A DNA stretch of 64,000 nt from Flavobacteriales bacterium (GTDB lineage: Bacteria; Bacteroidota; Bacteroidia; CAIKAF01): assembly GCA_026418175.1 (NCBI GenBank), contig JAOABX010000002.1, positions 126,302 through 190,301 on the forward strand, read 5' to 3'. Below the pieces are notes generated by a model that was given only the letters and a program-made list of their open reading frames with translations, made no database searches and was not told where the DNA came from. This document shows positions 27,793 through 36,654 of the stretch, piece after piece; within the stretch, counting starts at the first letter, position 1; each line of letters begins with the position of its first letter. The position numbers and the translations under genes are program-made.

Positions 27793-28551
27793 ATGAATAT
27801 ACAGGAAGCACTGCTTGAATATTGCCTTCGCCTAGGAGATAATTCTCTGATAATTGGTCACCGCATGAGTGAATGGTGTGGTCATGGTCCTATATTAGAA
27901 CAAGATATAGCATTAATCAATATTGCCTTAGATCACATTGGCCAAGCCCGCAATTGGCTTACTTTAGCCGGTGAAATTGAAGGAAAGGGTAGAACCGAAG
28001 ATGATTTTGCATATAAAAGAGATGCTCATCAATTTAGAAACCTACTCATCACCGAACAACCCAATGGCAACTGGGGAGATACCCTCATGCGTGGCTTCCT
28101 TTTTGACACTTTTAACTTTTATCTTCATCAGATACTCCAGCATAGTAAGCACGAAGGCATTGCTGCCATTGCTGAAAAATCATTAAAGGAAATAAATTAT
28201 CATGTAAAATACTCATCCGAATGGGTCATCCGCCTTGGCGATGGAACTGAAGTTAGTCACCAAAAAATGCAGGATGCCTTAGATAACCTTTGGATGTTTA
28301 CAGGAGAAATGTTTGAGGCTGATGAGGTAGATCAATTGTTGTTAGAAGAATCCATTGGTGCAGATTTACAACAGATTAAAGAAGCCTGGAATGATCACGT
28401 TCGTGAAGTAATAGATGAAGCTACTTTGAAAATTCCTGAAAGCAATTGGTTTCAAAAAGGCGGAAAACAAGGCCGGCATACTGAATATTTGGGATATATT
28501 CTAGCAGAAATGCAATTCCTACCTCGTGCATACCCGGATGCTGTATGGTAA
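27793..28551 (+). CDS. paaC: 1,2-phenylacetyl-CoA epoxidase subunit C
   Basis: Structural, ferritin-like partner of PaaA. 252 aa. Recognisable segments are LRLGDNSLIIGHRMSEWCGHGP near the N-terminus and GRHTEYLGYILAEMQFLPRAYP at the C-terminus. Its stop overlaps the paaD start. Confidence 0.95.
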   Translation: MNIQEALLEYCLRLGDNSLIIGHRMSEWCGHGPILEQDIALINIALDHIGQARNWLTLAGEIEGKGRTEDDFAYKRDAHQFRNLLITEQPNGNWGDTLMRGFLFDTFNFYLHQILQHSKHEGIAAIAEKSLKEINYHVKYSSEWVIRLGDGTEVSHQKMQDALDNLWMFTGEMFEADEVDQLLLEESIGADLQQIKEAWNDHVREVIDEATLKIPESNWFQKGGKQGRHTEYLGYILAEMQFLPRAYPDAVW

Positions 28552-29048
28552 TGAATCATAACATGGTTACAGCAGAACAAATACGCGAATGGTTAGCAGA
28601 GGTTACTGATCCTGAAATTCCGGTTTTAACACTGGAGGATCTTGGTGTTTTACGAAATATACAAGAAGTAAACGGAACGTGGGTTATTACCATTACCCCT
28701 ACCTATTCTGGATGCCCTGCCATGAAAACGATGGAAGAGGATATCAGTGTTACGTTAAAAAAACATGGTTTAGATAATTTTAAAATTGAAACAATTTTAA
28801 AACCTTCTTGGACTACTGATTGGATGAGCGAAGCCGGTAAAAAGAAATTATTTGAATATGGAATTGCTCCACCTGTAAAACCTACGGCAAATAAAAAAGT
28901 ACTCATGGGAATTTCTGAAACTATTATCTGCCCTCGATGCAAATCTTCTAATACACGAATGCTTAGCCAGTTTGGTTCAACGGCTTGCAAAGCATTGTAT
29001 GTATGTGATGATTGTAAGGAGCCTTTTGATTATTTTAAATGCTTGTGA
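28545..29048 (+). CDS. paaD: Phenylacetyl-CoA epoxidase maturation protein PaaD
   Basis: MIP18/DUF59-type Fe-S assembly factor needed for epoxidase maturation. 167 aa. N-terminal DUF59 domain (VTDPEIPVLTLEDLGVL; PTYSGCPAMK) and a C-terminal four-cysteine zinc-ribbon-like region (CPRCKSS...CDDCKEPFDYFKC). Overlaps paaC by up to 7 bp; ATGs at 28545 and 28551 are both possible. The reductase gene paaE does not follow. Confidence 0.93.
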   Translation: MVMNHNMVTAEQIREWLAEVTDPEIPVLTLEDLGVLRNIQEVNGTWVITITPTYSGCPAMKTMEEDISVTLKKHGLDNFKIETILKPSWTTDWMSEAGKKKLFEYGIAPPVKPTANKKVLMGISETIICPRCKSSNTRMLSQFGSTACKALYVCDDCKEPFDYFKCL

Positions 29049-29476
29049 TGAGAAAATTTATATTCTTTTTTGTTGTATTCTTATTCTTTATTTCTTGCAA
29101 CCTGCCGGATGCAGATAAAATAAAATCAGAAGTTGTTTTTGAAACAACCGACTATCAAACAGCTATTGACAAAGCACGTAAGCTAAATAAACCTATTATG
29201 CTCCATTTTTATGCTAATTGGTGTCCGCCATGCAAAAAAATGCGTAAAATAACATTTGGTAATAAAGAATTAGCTGAATTATTGAATACTCATTTTATAA
29301 ATATAAAGCTTAATGTTGATACAAAAGAAGGTCGCATTCAATCTGCTAAATACAACATTGAAGGATTCCCGGTTGTAATGTTATTTGATAAAAATGGTGA
29401 AATGGTATATCGCCAAACTGGTTTTCATGAAGCATCCAATATTATTCCTATAGTAAAATCAATGCTGGAAAAATAG
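29048..29476 (+). CDS. Thioredoxin-like lipoprotein
   Basis: 142 aa from the ATG at 29048, which shares one base with the paaD stop (TGATG), so translation is probably coupled. Lipoprotein signal MRKFIFFFVVFLFFISC with FISC lipobox. The thioredoxin fold carries a WCPPCKKM active site and a cis-proline segment (EGFPVVMLFDKNG). A periplasmic DsbE/DsbD-gamma-like reductase is likely. Its place at the end of the paa operon is unexplained, since PaaD and the epoxidase are cytoplasmic. Confidence 0.85.
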   Translation: MRKFIFFFVVFLFFISCNLPDADKIKSEVVFETTDYQTAIDKARKLNKPIMLHFYANWCPPCKKMRKITFGNKELAELLNTHFINIKLNVDTKEGRIQSAKYNIEGFPVVMLFDKNGEMVYRQTGFHEASNIIPIVKSMLEK

Positions 29477-29568
29477 ACATAGCTTTATTTTCGTTAATAT
29501 GTTGTTAAGCAGTCAAATTTTGGGTTTTTGGCATGCATCTTGAAATATTAATTAGAAAAATTCAGCAT

Positions 29569-29910
29569 ATGAAAACGAAGGTCTTTTTTTCTATTGTAAT
29601 GTTTTTTTTCGCTGCCAGCCTGATGGCGCAAACAGAAAAAACCATTAAGGAATCAGAAAAAGTTGTTGTTGGAGGTAAGGTAAGTACTACTAGCGTTAAA
29701 CCAGTTCAAATAGGCACCCCACAACCAGAAATCTCAACAGATAAAAATAAACCTACTACAAAATCTATAGATAAACGCATGCATGCAGAAATTCGTTCTA
29801 ATGGTCATGCATTTAGTGGGAAAGGGAATGGCAAAAAGCATGATATAATTGAACCTAAACCTGAATTGAAACATTACAAGAAAAACATGCAGGGAATAAA
29901 AAAAGAGTAA
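29569..29910 (+). CDS. Small secreted Lys-rich protein, unknown
   Basis: 113 aa from the ATG at 29569. Sec signal peptide MKTKVFFSIVMFFFAASLMAQ, cleaving after MAQ or LMA. The mature part is short, polar and Lys/Thr/Pro-rich (KSIDKRMHAEIRSNGHAFSGKG), with no recognised domain and probably little fixed structure. A longer reading from 29533 would bury the signal peptide, so the later ATG is preferred. Confidence 0.65.
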   Translation: MKTKVFFSIVMFFFAASLMAQTEKTIKESEKVVVGGKVSTTSVKPVQIGTPQPEISTDKNKPTTKSIDKRMHAEIRSNGHAFSGKGNGKKHDIIEPKPELKHYKKNMQGIKKE

Positions 29911-29930
29911 AGGCTTAAAATAACGCTGCA

Positions 29931-29971
29931 AGGGGAGGGGGCAAGGCGCAAGGCGTCGGCCCCTTTTCTAT
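29931..29971 (+). terminator. GC-rich stem-loop with tandem 7-mers
   Basis: GGGGC (29938-29942) pairs with GCCCC (29959-29963), extendable by G-T and A-T pairs, followed by TTTTCTATTTT. The loop contains CAAGGCG twice in tandem (29942-29955). It sits between two converging genes and probably ends transcription of the secreted-protein gene. Its GC content is strikingly above its surroundings. Confidence 0.5.
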
Positions 29972-31050
29972 TTTCGTATTCGTGGATCCAATAGTCCATA
30001 CATAAAATCTACGAGTATGTTTATTAAAACAAACATGCTTGCAATTGTTAAAATACAACCCATTACTACTGGATAATCTAATTTTTGTAAAGCATTGACC
30101 AATTCTCGGCCAATTCCCTTCCATCCAAACACATATTCAACAAATACAGCACCGGCAAGCAAACTGCCAAGCCATCCGGAAACAGCAGTTAATACAGGAT
30201 TTAAAGTGTTTTTTAAGGCATGTTTTATAATAATATTTTTTGCCGATAGTCCTTTCGCCCGTGATGTTCGAATATAATCACTTTGCAGTACCTCATACAG
30301 ATTGTTTCGGCTTAATTGCATAATAACAGACAATGGCCTTATTCCCAAGGTAAAGGCAGGAAGTATTAAATTATTTATTGCCAGTTTTTTTTCTCCGGTG
30401 TAATCATCAATTTCATACAAATTTCCCCAAGGAGATAGTCCAGTAATTTCATGCCATACAAATCCAAATAGCCAGCTCACAATAATTGCAACAAAAAACG
30501 ATGGAAATGACATGCCCAATGTAGAAATAAACAATAGTAACCTATCAATCCACTTACCATAATTTAACGATGCTATAATTCCCAAAATAATACCTCCCAA
30601 GGATGCAATCAGCATAGAAGCAAGCGCTAGTACGGCTGTATTAGGAAGAGTTTGTATCAACAGTTTTTCTACTTTTATCCGATTCTGATAACTTCTTCTT
30701 AAATAAGGAGTTTTTAGATATATACCATATGATTGGTAAACACTTATCAATTTAAATCCTTGATAATCTGTAGGATTAAAAAATAACATCTGACTTGTAT
30801 CTGATGAATGGATGGACAAAGGCAGCAAATCGTTTAAATAAATTACAACCTGTACTGAAATAGGATGATGCAGGTATAACTCTTTTTTAATTCGTTCAAT
30901 TTCAGCCTGGGATGTATTTTGGCCTATCATTTCGTAAATGGCCTTATCATCTTTGTTGAGAAATGCAAAAAATATAAAACTTAACAGAATGCTTACCCCC
31001 AAAAGTACAAGCAAGCCATAACCTAATTTTGCGACATAATAGCGAATCAT
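29968..31050 (-). CDS. ABC transporter permease, DppB/OppB type
   Basis: Inner-membrane permease of the peptide/nickel ABC transporter class. 360 aa. One N-terminal helix (residues 9-31), a long extracytoplasmic region to about 130, then five helices. The EAA-loop motif SRAKGLSAKNIIIKHALKN contacts the ATPase. No partner permease (DppC), binding protein or ATPase is in the window. It follows the BT_3928 gene by 3 bp, so the two are probably cotranscribed. Confidence 0.88.
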   Translation of the reverse strand: MIRYYVAKLGYGLLVLLGVSILLSFIFFAFLNKDDKAIYEMIGQNTSQAEIERIKKELYLHHPISVQVVIYLNDLLPLSIHSSDTSQMLFFNPTDYQGFKLISVYQSYGIYLKTPYLRRSYQNRIKVEKLLIQTLPNTAVLALASMLIASLGGIILGIIASLNYGKWIDRLLLFISTLGMSFPSFFVAIIVSWLFGFVWHEITGLSPWGNLYEIDDYTGEKKLAINNLILPAFTLGIRPLSVIMQLSRNNLYEVLQSDYIRTSRAKGLSAKNIIIKHALKNTLNPVLTAVSGWLGSLLAGAVFVEYVFGWKGIGRELVNALQKLDYPVVMGCILTIASMFVLINILVDFMYGLLDPRIRK

Positions 31051-31053
31051 GAA

Positions 31054-32484
31054 TTATTTAAGATAATCAGAACGCATTTTATCAAGAGTAGGAATATCAT
31101 TGTAATGCCATTTCCCTACAACTATTCCATCTTTAAGTAACACGAGTCCCGGATTACTTCTCAATATGGTTTTTAGCGCTTTCTCATCATTAAAGTAAAA
31201 ACGGAACATGTTTTGGTGTTTATGACGGAATTCGTCAATTGTTTCAGCATCTGACGAGGTGCCACCTATAAAAAGAATGTTGTTTTGCAAAGAATATTCA
31301 GCAATGGCATTAATTCGGTCCATGTTTTTATCACTAGCTTTTTTCAAATCGGGAGCTACCAATAGAAATGCATATCCCGAGAAATTAAACAACGAGTCAG
31401 CCATTGATTCGCCTGTTTCAGGGTCTTCGAGGCTTATGTCTTTAATTTTAGGTTCAATAGCAGGTTCAATAACCCGTTTGTCTTGTTTATAAAAGATATG
31501 ATTTGCTTCAAATGTACTATCAAGCCATGACCAATCTTTTGTAGATTGACGCACTTCTTCGCAAGTATTTTTATTGAGATAAATCATTTCAATTTCGGCA
31601 AGTTCGGGTTTGCCAACCCGCAATTCACGGGTATTGTTTCCTATTCGCCATGGTCTATAATCACGAACTGAAAGATGGTCAATACAATATTGGGTAAAAA
31701 ATGCTGAGGCTAAAGTGATTAATATTAAACTTCCCATTTCTTGTATCACAGGTTTCCGAATAGTAGATAATCCAATTCTTACAGCTAAAAATGTCGCATG
31801 AAAAAATATAGGAAACTGCCACTTAAATTGAACCAGGCAAAGAACCGTCATTAATCCCATGGATGAAGCTGTAATGAAGTATTCATATGAATTGATAGGA
31901 TACCCATTGATTTTTTTTCTCCAAATGAAGAGGGGTAATATAAACAACAAAAGAAATACATCTTTTACAAACGATTGCCAGGGTGTGAGTTTCAATGCAT
32001 CACCAAAACAACCACAATCGGTTACCTTGTTATAATATGCAGAATAGAACGTTAGGAAGGTAAAAAACAAGATCATTAAAAATAATATCCAGGCTACAAG
32101 CTTCATACGAAATCCCATTACGGTAAAAAGCCCCAAGACTATTTCAATCAAACAAATTAAAACTGCAAGCAGTAATGAGTTTTTTGCAAACCATCCGAAT
32201 GATTGAATCAAGATTTTTTTAAAAAAGCCTAATTCTTCATCGGGAATACGTTCCAGGATATACTCTTTTTTAATATCAAGTTTAGCAAAGCATGGAGAAT
32301 TTTTTAGAGTTTCATCCACTTCTACCGGAACTTCTTTTTTTATAGTTCCTAAATCATTACTAAAAACTGTAAAATATTCATCCAATTTGTAAGCAAAACC
32401 ATGCGGGTCATTGGCTTTAATTAATCCAGAAATTACAAACAATGTACCTACAATTACTCTGGAAATACCTAATACGATTCTCAT
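31054..32484 (-). CDS. BT_3928 family protein: DoxX/MauE-like membrane domain plus thioredoxin-like domain
   Basis: 476 aa from the ATG at 32484 (an upstream extension lacks signal-like character). The N-terminal half has several helices with a MauE/DoxX-like SGLIKANDPHGF and a TDCGCFGDALKLTPWQSF motif. The C-terminal soluble region (about 330-476) resembles a thioredoxin fold without an evident CxxC. The family is conserved in Bacteroidota near folP and DUF1599. A role in periplasmic redox chemistry is plausible but unproven. Confidence 0.82.
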   Translation of the reverse strand: MRIVLGISRVIVGTLFVISGLIKANDPHGFAYKLDEYFTVFSNDLGTIKKEVPVEVDETLKNSPCFAKLDIKKEYILERIPDEELGFFKKILIQSFGWFAKNSLLLAVLICLIEIVLGLFTVMGFRMKLVAWILFLMILFFTFLTFYSAYYNKVTDCGCFGDALKLTPWQSFVKDVFLLLFILPLFIWRKKINGYPINSYEYFITASSMGLMTVLCLVQFKWQFPIFFHATFLAVRIGLSTIRKPVIQEMGSLILITLASAFFTQYCIDHLSVRDYRPWRIGNNTRELRVGKPELAEIEMIYLNKNTCEEVRQSTKDWSWLDSTFEANHIFYKQDKRVIEPAIEPKIKDISLEDPETGESMADSLFNFSGYAFLLVAPDLKKASDKNMDRINAIAEYSLQNNILFIGGTSSDAETIDEFRHKHQNMFRFYFNDEKALKTILRSNPGLVLLKDGIVVGKWHYNDIPTLDKMRSDYLK

Positions 32485-32571
32485 TTTCTTTTGTTTTTTA
32501 TTTCTCAAAAATACATTTTTCAATCTGTAACATAACGACAATCAACATGGAATAGATTGTCAAATCAAACC

Positions 32572-33123
32572 TTATTCTTCAGCTACACCAAGTTGTATTA
32601 ACGCAAAAACAGCATAATTAATCATATCAAAATAATTGGATTCAATACCCTCAGAAACCAGTGTTTTTCCTTGATTATCTTCAATTTGTTTAATTCGAAG
32701 TATTCGCATCAAAAGCATATCAATAAAAGTGCTAACCCGCATGTCACGCCAGGCTTCCCCATAATCATGATTTTTAGCTTCCATAAGTTGTTTGGCTTGC
32801 TCGAAAAAAGAATCATACAGCTTAATGAAATCAATGTTTTCTTTCTCATCAATACTTACCATGGGTGGTAGTTTGAGTTGTATTAAGGTAATGATACAAT
32901 AATTAATAATGCCTATAAATTCTGGAATCTGCCCCTCATCAATTTTAGAAATTCCCTTTTCTTCAATGGTTCTGAGGCGTTGCGCCTTGATAAAAATCTG
33001 ATCAGTTAGTGATGAAGGCCTTAGCACCCGCCAGGAAGGGCCATAATCTTTAAGCTTTTTAACAAAGATATCTTTGCATATCTTTATCACTGCATCATAT
33101 TGAGAGGTGGTTTTACTTTTCAT
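32572..33123 (-). CDS. DUF1599 family protein
   Basis: 183 aa from the ATG at 33123; a longer frame would overlap folP. Two similar halves are visible, each with KDYGPSWR / HDYGEAWR followed by an R-h-x-R-h-x-x-I-E segment: an internal duplication. The family is sometimes linked to nucleotide modification, but its function is not established. Start codons of this gene and folP lie only 12 bp apart on opposite strands. Confidence 0.85.
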   Translation of the reverse strand: MKSKTTSQYDAVIKICKDIFVKKLKDYGPSWRVLRPSSLTDQIFIKAQRLRTIEEKGISKIDEGQIPEFIGIINYCIITLIQLKLPPMVSIDEKENIDFIKLYDSFFEQAKQLMEAKNHDYGEAWRDMRVSTFIDMLLMRILRIKQIEDNQGKTLVSEGIESNYFDMINYAVFALIQLGVAEE

Positions 33124-33135
33124 ACATGAAGTAAA

Positions 33136-34017
33136 ATGTTCAAAAATAATCAATTGAAAATAAAAACAACATATCATACCCCGCATGGCAACCTTGATTT
33201 CTCCAGTCCACGGGTAATGGGAATTATAAATTCAACTCCCGATTCTTTTTATAGTGCCAGTAGAGTAACCCATGAAAAAGCAGTGATAGAAAGAGTAGAA
33301 GCTATGATTTTGGAGGGGGCAGACATAATAGATATTGGCGGATCCAGTACGAGGCCCAATTCAACAGAACCTGATGAAGCTGAAGAACTCAATCGAGTGC
33401 TTGAAATGCTTAAAATTATTCGGCCAAGGTTCATGCATATTCCAATTTCTATTGATACTTACCGGTCCAATATAGCGAAAGCAGCTTGGAATGAAGGGGC
33501 AGATATAATCAATGATATATCAGGAGGTGCTTTTGATAATAAATTAATTTTACAAGTATCACAAATGAATATTCCATATGTTTTAATGCATGTAAAAGGG
33601 AATAGGCAATCTATGCATCAAATACATACTTATCAAAATGTAATTGAAGAAGTGTTTAACTATTTTGAAGATAAAATCAATATTCTTAAAAATGCAGGAA
33701 TACAGCAGATAATTATTGATCCTGGGTTTGGTTTTAGTAAACAATTAGAAGATAACTACAAACTACTAGGTGCATTGAATAAGTTTAAAGAAAAATTGGG
33801 ATATCCAATTATGGTAGGAGTTTCTAGAAAAAGAATGATACAACATATTATTGGTACAGATGCAGACCATGCCTTGAATGGCACTACGGCAGTTAATGTT
33901 ATTGCTTTATTGCATGGCGCCTCTTTGCTTAGGGTACATGATGTAAAAGAAGCTAAAGAAGCAATTAAAATCAGCGAATTCTTTTTAAAATTAAATAATA
34001 ATTCAGATACTCTATGA
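33136..34017 (+). CDS. folP: Dihydropteroate synthase
   Basis: Condenses pABA with dihydropterin pyrophosphate in folate synthesis. 293 aa TIM barrel. Motifs: VMGIINSTPDSFYSAS, GADIIDIGGSSTRP, INDISGG, DPGFGFSKQLEDNY and VGVSRKRMI. The usual first-loop wording is D-x-F-S-D-G; here FYSAS replaces it. It precedes cdaA by 13 bp, a conserved Bacteroidota pairing. Confidence 0.96.
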   Translation: MFKNNQLKIKTTYHTPHGNLDFSSPRVMGIINSTPDSFYSASRVTHEKAVIERVEAMILEGADIIDIGGSSTRPNSTEPDEAEELNRVLEMLKIIRPRFMHIPISIDTYRSNIAKAAWNEGADIINDISGGAFDNKLILQVSQMNIPYVLMHVKGNRQSMHQIHTYQNVIEEVFNYFEDKINILKNAGIQQIIIDPGFGFSKQLEDNYKLLGALNKFKEKLGYPIMVGVSRKRMIQHIIGTDADHALNGTTAVNVIALLHGASLLRVHDVKEAKEAIKISEFFLKLNNNSDTL

Positions 34018-34030
34018 TAAAATTTATTTC

Positions 34031-34837
34031 ATGAATACTCTATTTATTACTGTTGGGCTTCTTGATATTTTCGATATACTACTGGTAGCAGTATTATTAT
34101 TTCAGGTTTATCAGCTGGTAAAAGGTACTGCAGCTATCAATATATTCTTTGGAATTTTATCTATTTACATTTTATATTTAATTGTAGATGCATTGCAAAT
34201 GCGTTTACTAAGCCAGATTTTAGGCCAGTTCATTGGTGTGGGTATGATTGCTTTAATTATTGTTTTTCAGCAAGAAATCAGACGTTTTTTATTGTTTATT
34301 GGCTCAACGGGTCTTCAGGGGCGTTTCCGATTTATTCGACGCTTTATACCAAAATCTTTCCAACAATTTGGCAAACAATTCATTGACTGGGATGAATTAG
34401 AGAATGGGTTGAATGAGCTTTCTAATACTAAAACCGGTGCTTTGATTGTTCTGTTAAAAAATTCTGAATTGAAATTTTATATTCGTTCAGGTGTGCAAAT
34501 GGAAGCCAAGCTAAGTGCTCCATTATTAACGAATCTTTTTTTTAAAAATAGTCCATTGCATGATGGCGCAATTATCGTTAAAAACAACATGATTAAAGCT
34601 GCAAGATGTATTCTTCCTCTAACTGAAAAATCTGACTTTCCATCCCATCTAGGCCTTAGACACAGGGCAGCCGTGGGTGTTACTGAACATTCTGATGCAA
34701 TAGCCATAATTGTATCTGAACAAACAGGCCAAGTAAGCCTGGCATATCATGGAAATCTTTATTTAAATTTACAAATCCCTGAATTAATGAAGATGGTTCG
34801 TAAGTTTATGAATGATCCGGAAAGAATCAATAATTAG
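34031..34837 (+). CDS. cdaA: Diadenylate cyclase CdaA
   Basis: Makes c-di-AMP from two ATP. 268 aa. Three N-terminal transmembrane helices (about 8-25, 38-55, 65-85) and a cytoplasmic DAC domain with the DGA (HDGAIIVKNN) and RHR (LRHRAAVG) active-site motifs. It follows folP, not the cdaR-glmM genes seen in Firmicutes. Its stop overlaps the stop of the convergent small gene by 4 bp. Confidence 0.95.
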   Translation: MNTLFITVGLLDIFDILLVAVLLFQVYQLVKGTAAINIFFGILSIYILYLIVDALQMRLLSQILGQFIGVGMIALIIVFQQEIRRFLLFIGSTGLQGRFRFIRRFIPKSFQQFGKQFIDWDELENGLNELSNTKTGALIVLLKNSELKFYIRSGVQMEAKLSAPLLTNLFFKNSPLHDGAIIVKNNMIKAARCILPLTEKSDFPSHLGLRHRAAVGVTEHSDAIAIIVSEQTGQVSLAYHGNLYLNLQIPELMKMVRKFMNDPERINN

Positions 34838-35079
34838 TTTTTGTTTCTAAAATAAGCTTCTTTAAACTGTTGATGCATTTGTTCAAAGGTTTCCCTTACC
34901 GATTTTAAAAATGATTCGTCAACCACTTCCTTAACTTGTTCAATGGTTGATGCCATATCTTTGGTTAATTTGTAATGTTGTTCATAGGGCCCATCTTCAA
35001 TGCGAACGATGAATTTTTCATTCATGTATAATATACTAATCCTCATGTCTGGGTGTGGAATCGTATCAATTATTCTCAT
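34834..35079 (-). CDS. Small conserved-looking protein, unknown
   Basis: 81 aa, soluble. It has an N-terminal beta-rich part (MRIIDTIPHPDMRISILYMNEKFIVRIEDG) and a C-terminal charged helix (FLKSVRETFEQMHQQF). It resembles uncharacterised small Bacteroidota proteins. It lies 3 bp from the maf gene on the same strand, so they form one transcript. Function unknown. Confidence 0.75.
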   Translation of the reverse strand: MRIIDTIPHPDMRISILYMNEKFIVRIEDGPYEQHYKLTKDMASTIEQVKEVVDESFLKSVRETFEQMHQQFKEAYFRNKN

Positions 35080-35082
35080 AGA

Positions 35083-35661
35083 TTAAAAGTTTTTTAATGC
35101 ATGATAAAGTTTATTTACAGGCAATCCCATGACATTGTAATAGCACCCTTCCATTCTACGTATGCCTATATAGCCAATCCATTCCTGTACTCCATAACTT
35201 CCCGCTTTATCGAAAGGTTTGTATTTTTCCAAGTAATACTGAATTTCATCTGCTCTAAGCGTATCAAAATAAACATGCGTTTCTTCTGAAAAAACAATAT
35301 GTTTTTCTGCAGTTCGAATACTTACACCGGTATAAACGGTATGTTTGCTACCGCTAAGCATTGATAGCATATGAAATGCCTCTTCAAAATTTGAAGGTTT
35401 GTTTAAGATTACACCTTGAATGCTTACCAACGTATCAGCTGTTATAATCAGCCAGTCTGGATGTTCTGCTAGTTCCTGTTTGAAAGCATCCGATTTTTTT
35501 CGAGAAAGATAAATGGCTACATCGCAGGGGAGTAAATCATCGGGATATGATTCATCCGTATCCTTTACCATCACTTGAAAAGGAATATCCAACCCGGAAA
35601 GCAGGGCTTGCCTTCTGGGAGATTGTGAACCTAAAATTATTTGATAAGGTAGTTTAATCAT
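35083..35661 (-). CDS. maf: Maf-family nucleoside triphosphate pyrophosphatase
   Basis: Hydrolyses non-canonical or excess NTPs to NMP and PPi. 192 aa. Signature GSQSPRRQALL at residues 11-21 (S-x-S-x-R-R), Asp-rich active site ITADTLV near 75, and KAGSYGVQEW near 150. The opening and the ADTLV wording fit the dTTP/UTP-type Maf (YhdE class). Confidence 0.93.
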   Translation of the reverse strand: MIKLPYQIILGSQSPRRQALLSGLDIPFQVMVKDTDESYPDDLLPCDVAIYLSRKKSDAFKQELAEHPDWLIITADTLVSIQGVILNKPSNFEEAFHMLSMLSGSKHTVYTGVSIRTAEKHIVFSEETHVYFDTLRADEIQYYLEKYKPFDKAGSYGVQEWIGYIGIRRMEGCYYNVMGLPVNKLYHALKNF

Positions 35662-35697
35662 TAAACTTTTGATTTATGGGTAGTTTCTAAATGTTTA

Positions 35698-36564
35698 TTA
35701 AAAAATTATTCCTTTCCATATCAATGTACTTAACATGCCAAAAATCATCCATACTTTTATAAAATTTCCAAGTTGCCTGAATTGATCGTTAAATTGGGCT
35801 TGAAAAAGATAAAATACAATCCAAAAAACAGGTAAAATAAGAATCATTATGTAAGGTATTAACCGATTGGCATAGGTAACGAGCCAGAAATTATTTATAA
35901 AATAATAACCCACATAACAGAGATATGCCATAATTACGAATAAGATATAAACTTTGACACGAGCTGCTGGCCATATAACGGGTAAAGTTTTATAATTAGC
36001 TTCTCTATCACCTATCACATCTTGCATATCTTTTATAGCTTCCCGAATCCAAGTGGTAAAAAAAGCCAATAATCCTAAGTGCATTACCCATTGTCTGCTA
36101 TTTTCAGATGCGTTTTTATTATACAATATGAGAAGTAAAAAGCTCATCCAGGCCAAAAGAGAAATTACAAAATTTCCAATAACAACCAATCGTTTAAGCA
36201 GTATAGAATAAATAAACAGTAAGATTTGTGCAATTAACGTAATTATCAATGCCGAAGAAAATCCTTGAAAAAACAAAATAAGAGAAAATATTATGGCCAA
36301 TCCGTTAAGTAGTCCATACAACAGCAATGCATGTTGTATGGAGATTTTTTTTTCTATCCATATACGATGGGGTTTATTGATTTGATCAGCTTTGAGGTCA
36401 TTCAAATCGTTCCATACATTACCAGCAGCAGCCGAACAAATCACAGAACCTACAAGAAGTATAAAATTTAAAGAATACAAAATATGTAATACCCAGCCGC
36501 CTATCAGCATCATAATCAAAATAATAATTAAATTAGGCCAACGGATAAGATTGAACCAATGCAT
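35698..36564 (-). CDS. UbiA-family prenyltransferase (geranylgeranylglycerol-phosphate transferase-like)
   Basis: Membrane prenyltransferase, 288 aa with about eight helices. Both Asp-rich motifs are present: NDLNDLKADQINKPHR near 50 and DMQDVIGDREANYKTLP near 170. Bacteroidota proteins with this pattern are commonly grouped with archaeal-type (GGGP) geranylgeranyltransferases. The actual acceptor lipid (menaquinone precursor, glycerol phosphate or other) is not readable. It is near but not overlapping maf. Confidence 0.83.
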   Translation of the reverse strand: MHWFNLIRWPNLIIILIMMLIGGWVLHILYSLNFILLVGSVICSAAAGNVWNDLNDLKADQINKPHRIWIEKKISIQHALLLYGLLNGLAIIFSLILFFQGFSSALIITLIAQILLFIYSILLKRLVVIGNFVISLLAWMSFLLLILYNKNASENSRQWVMHLGLLAFFTTWIREAIKDMQDVIGDREANYKTLPVIWPAARVKVYILFVIMAYLCYVGYYFINNFWLVTYANRLIPYIMILILPVFWIVFYLFQAQFNDQFRQLGNFIKVWMIFGMLSTLIWKGIIF

Positions 36565-36654
36565 GGAGTAAAAGTATAACTTTCTATGTATTGATGTAAA
36601 TTATTGAATGAAGATTACTTATTGTTCATGCTAAATATTTAAATTAGCTAACGA

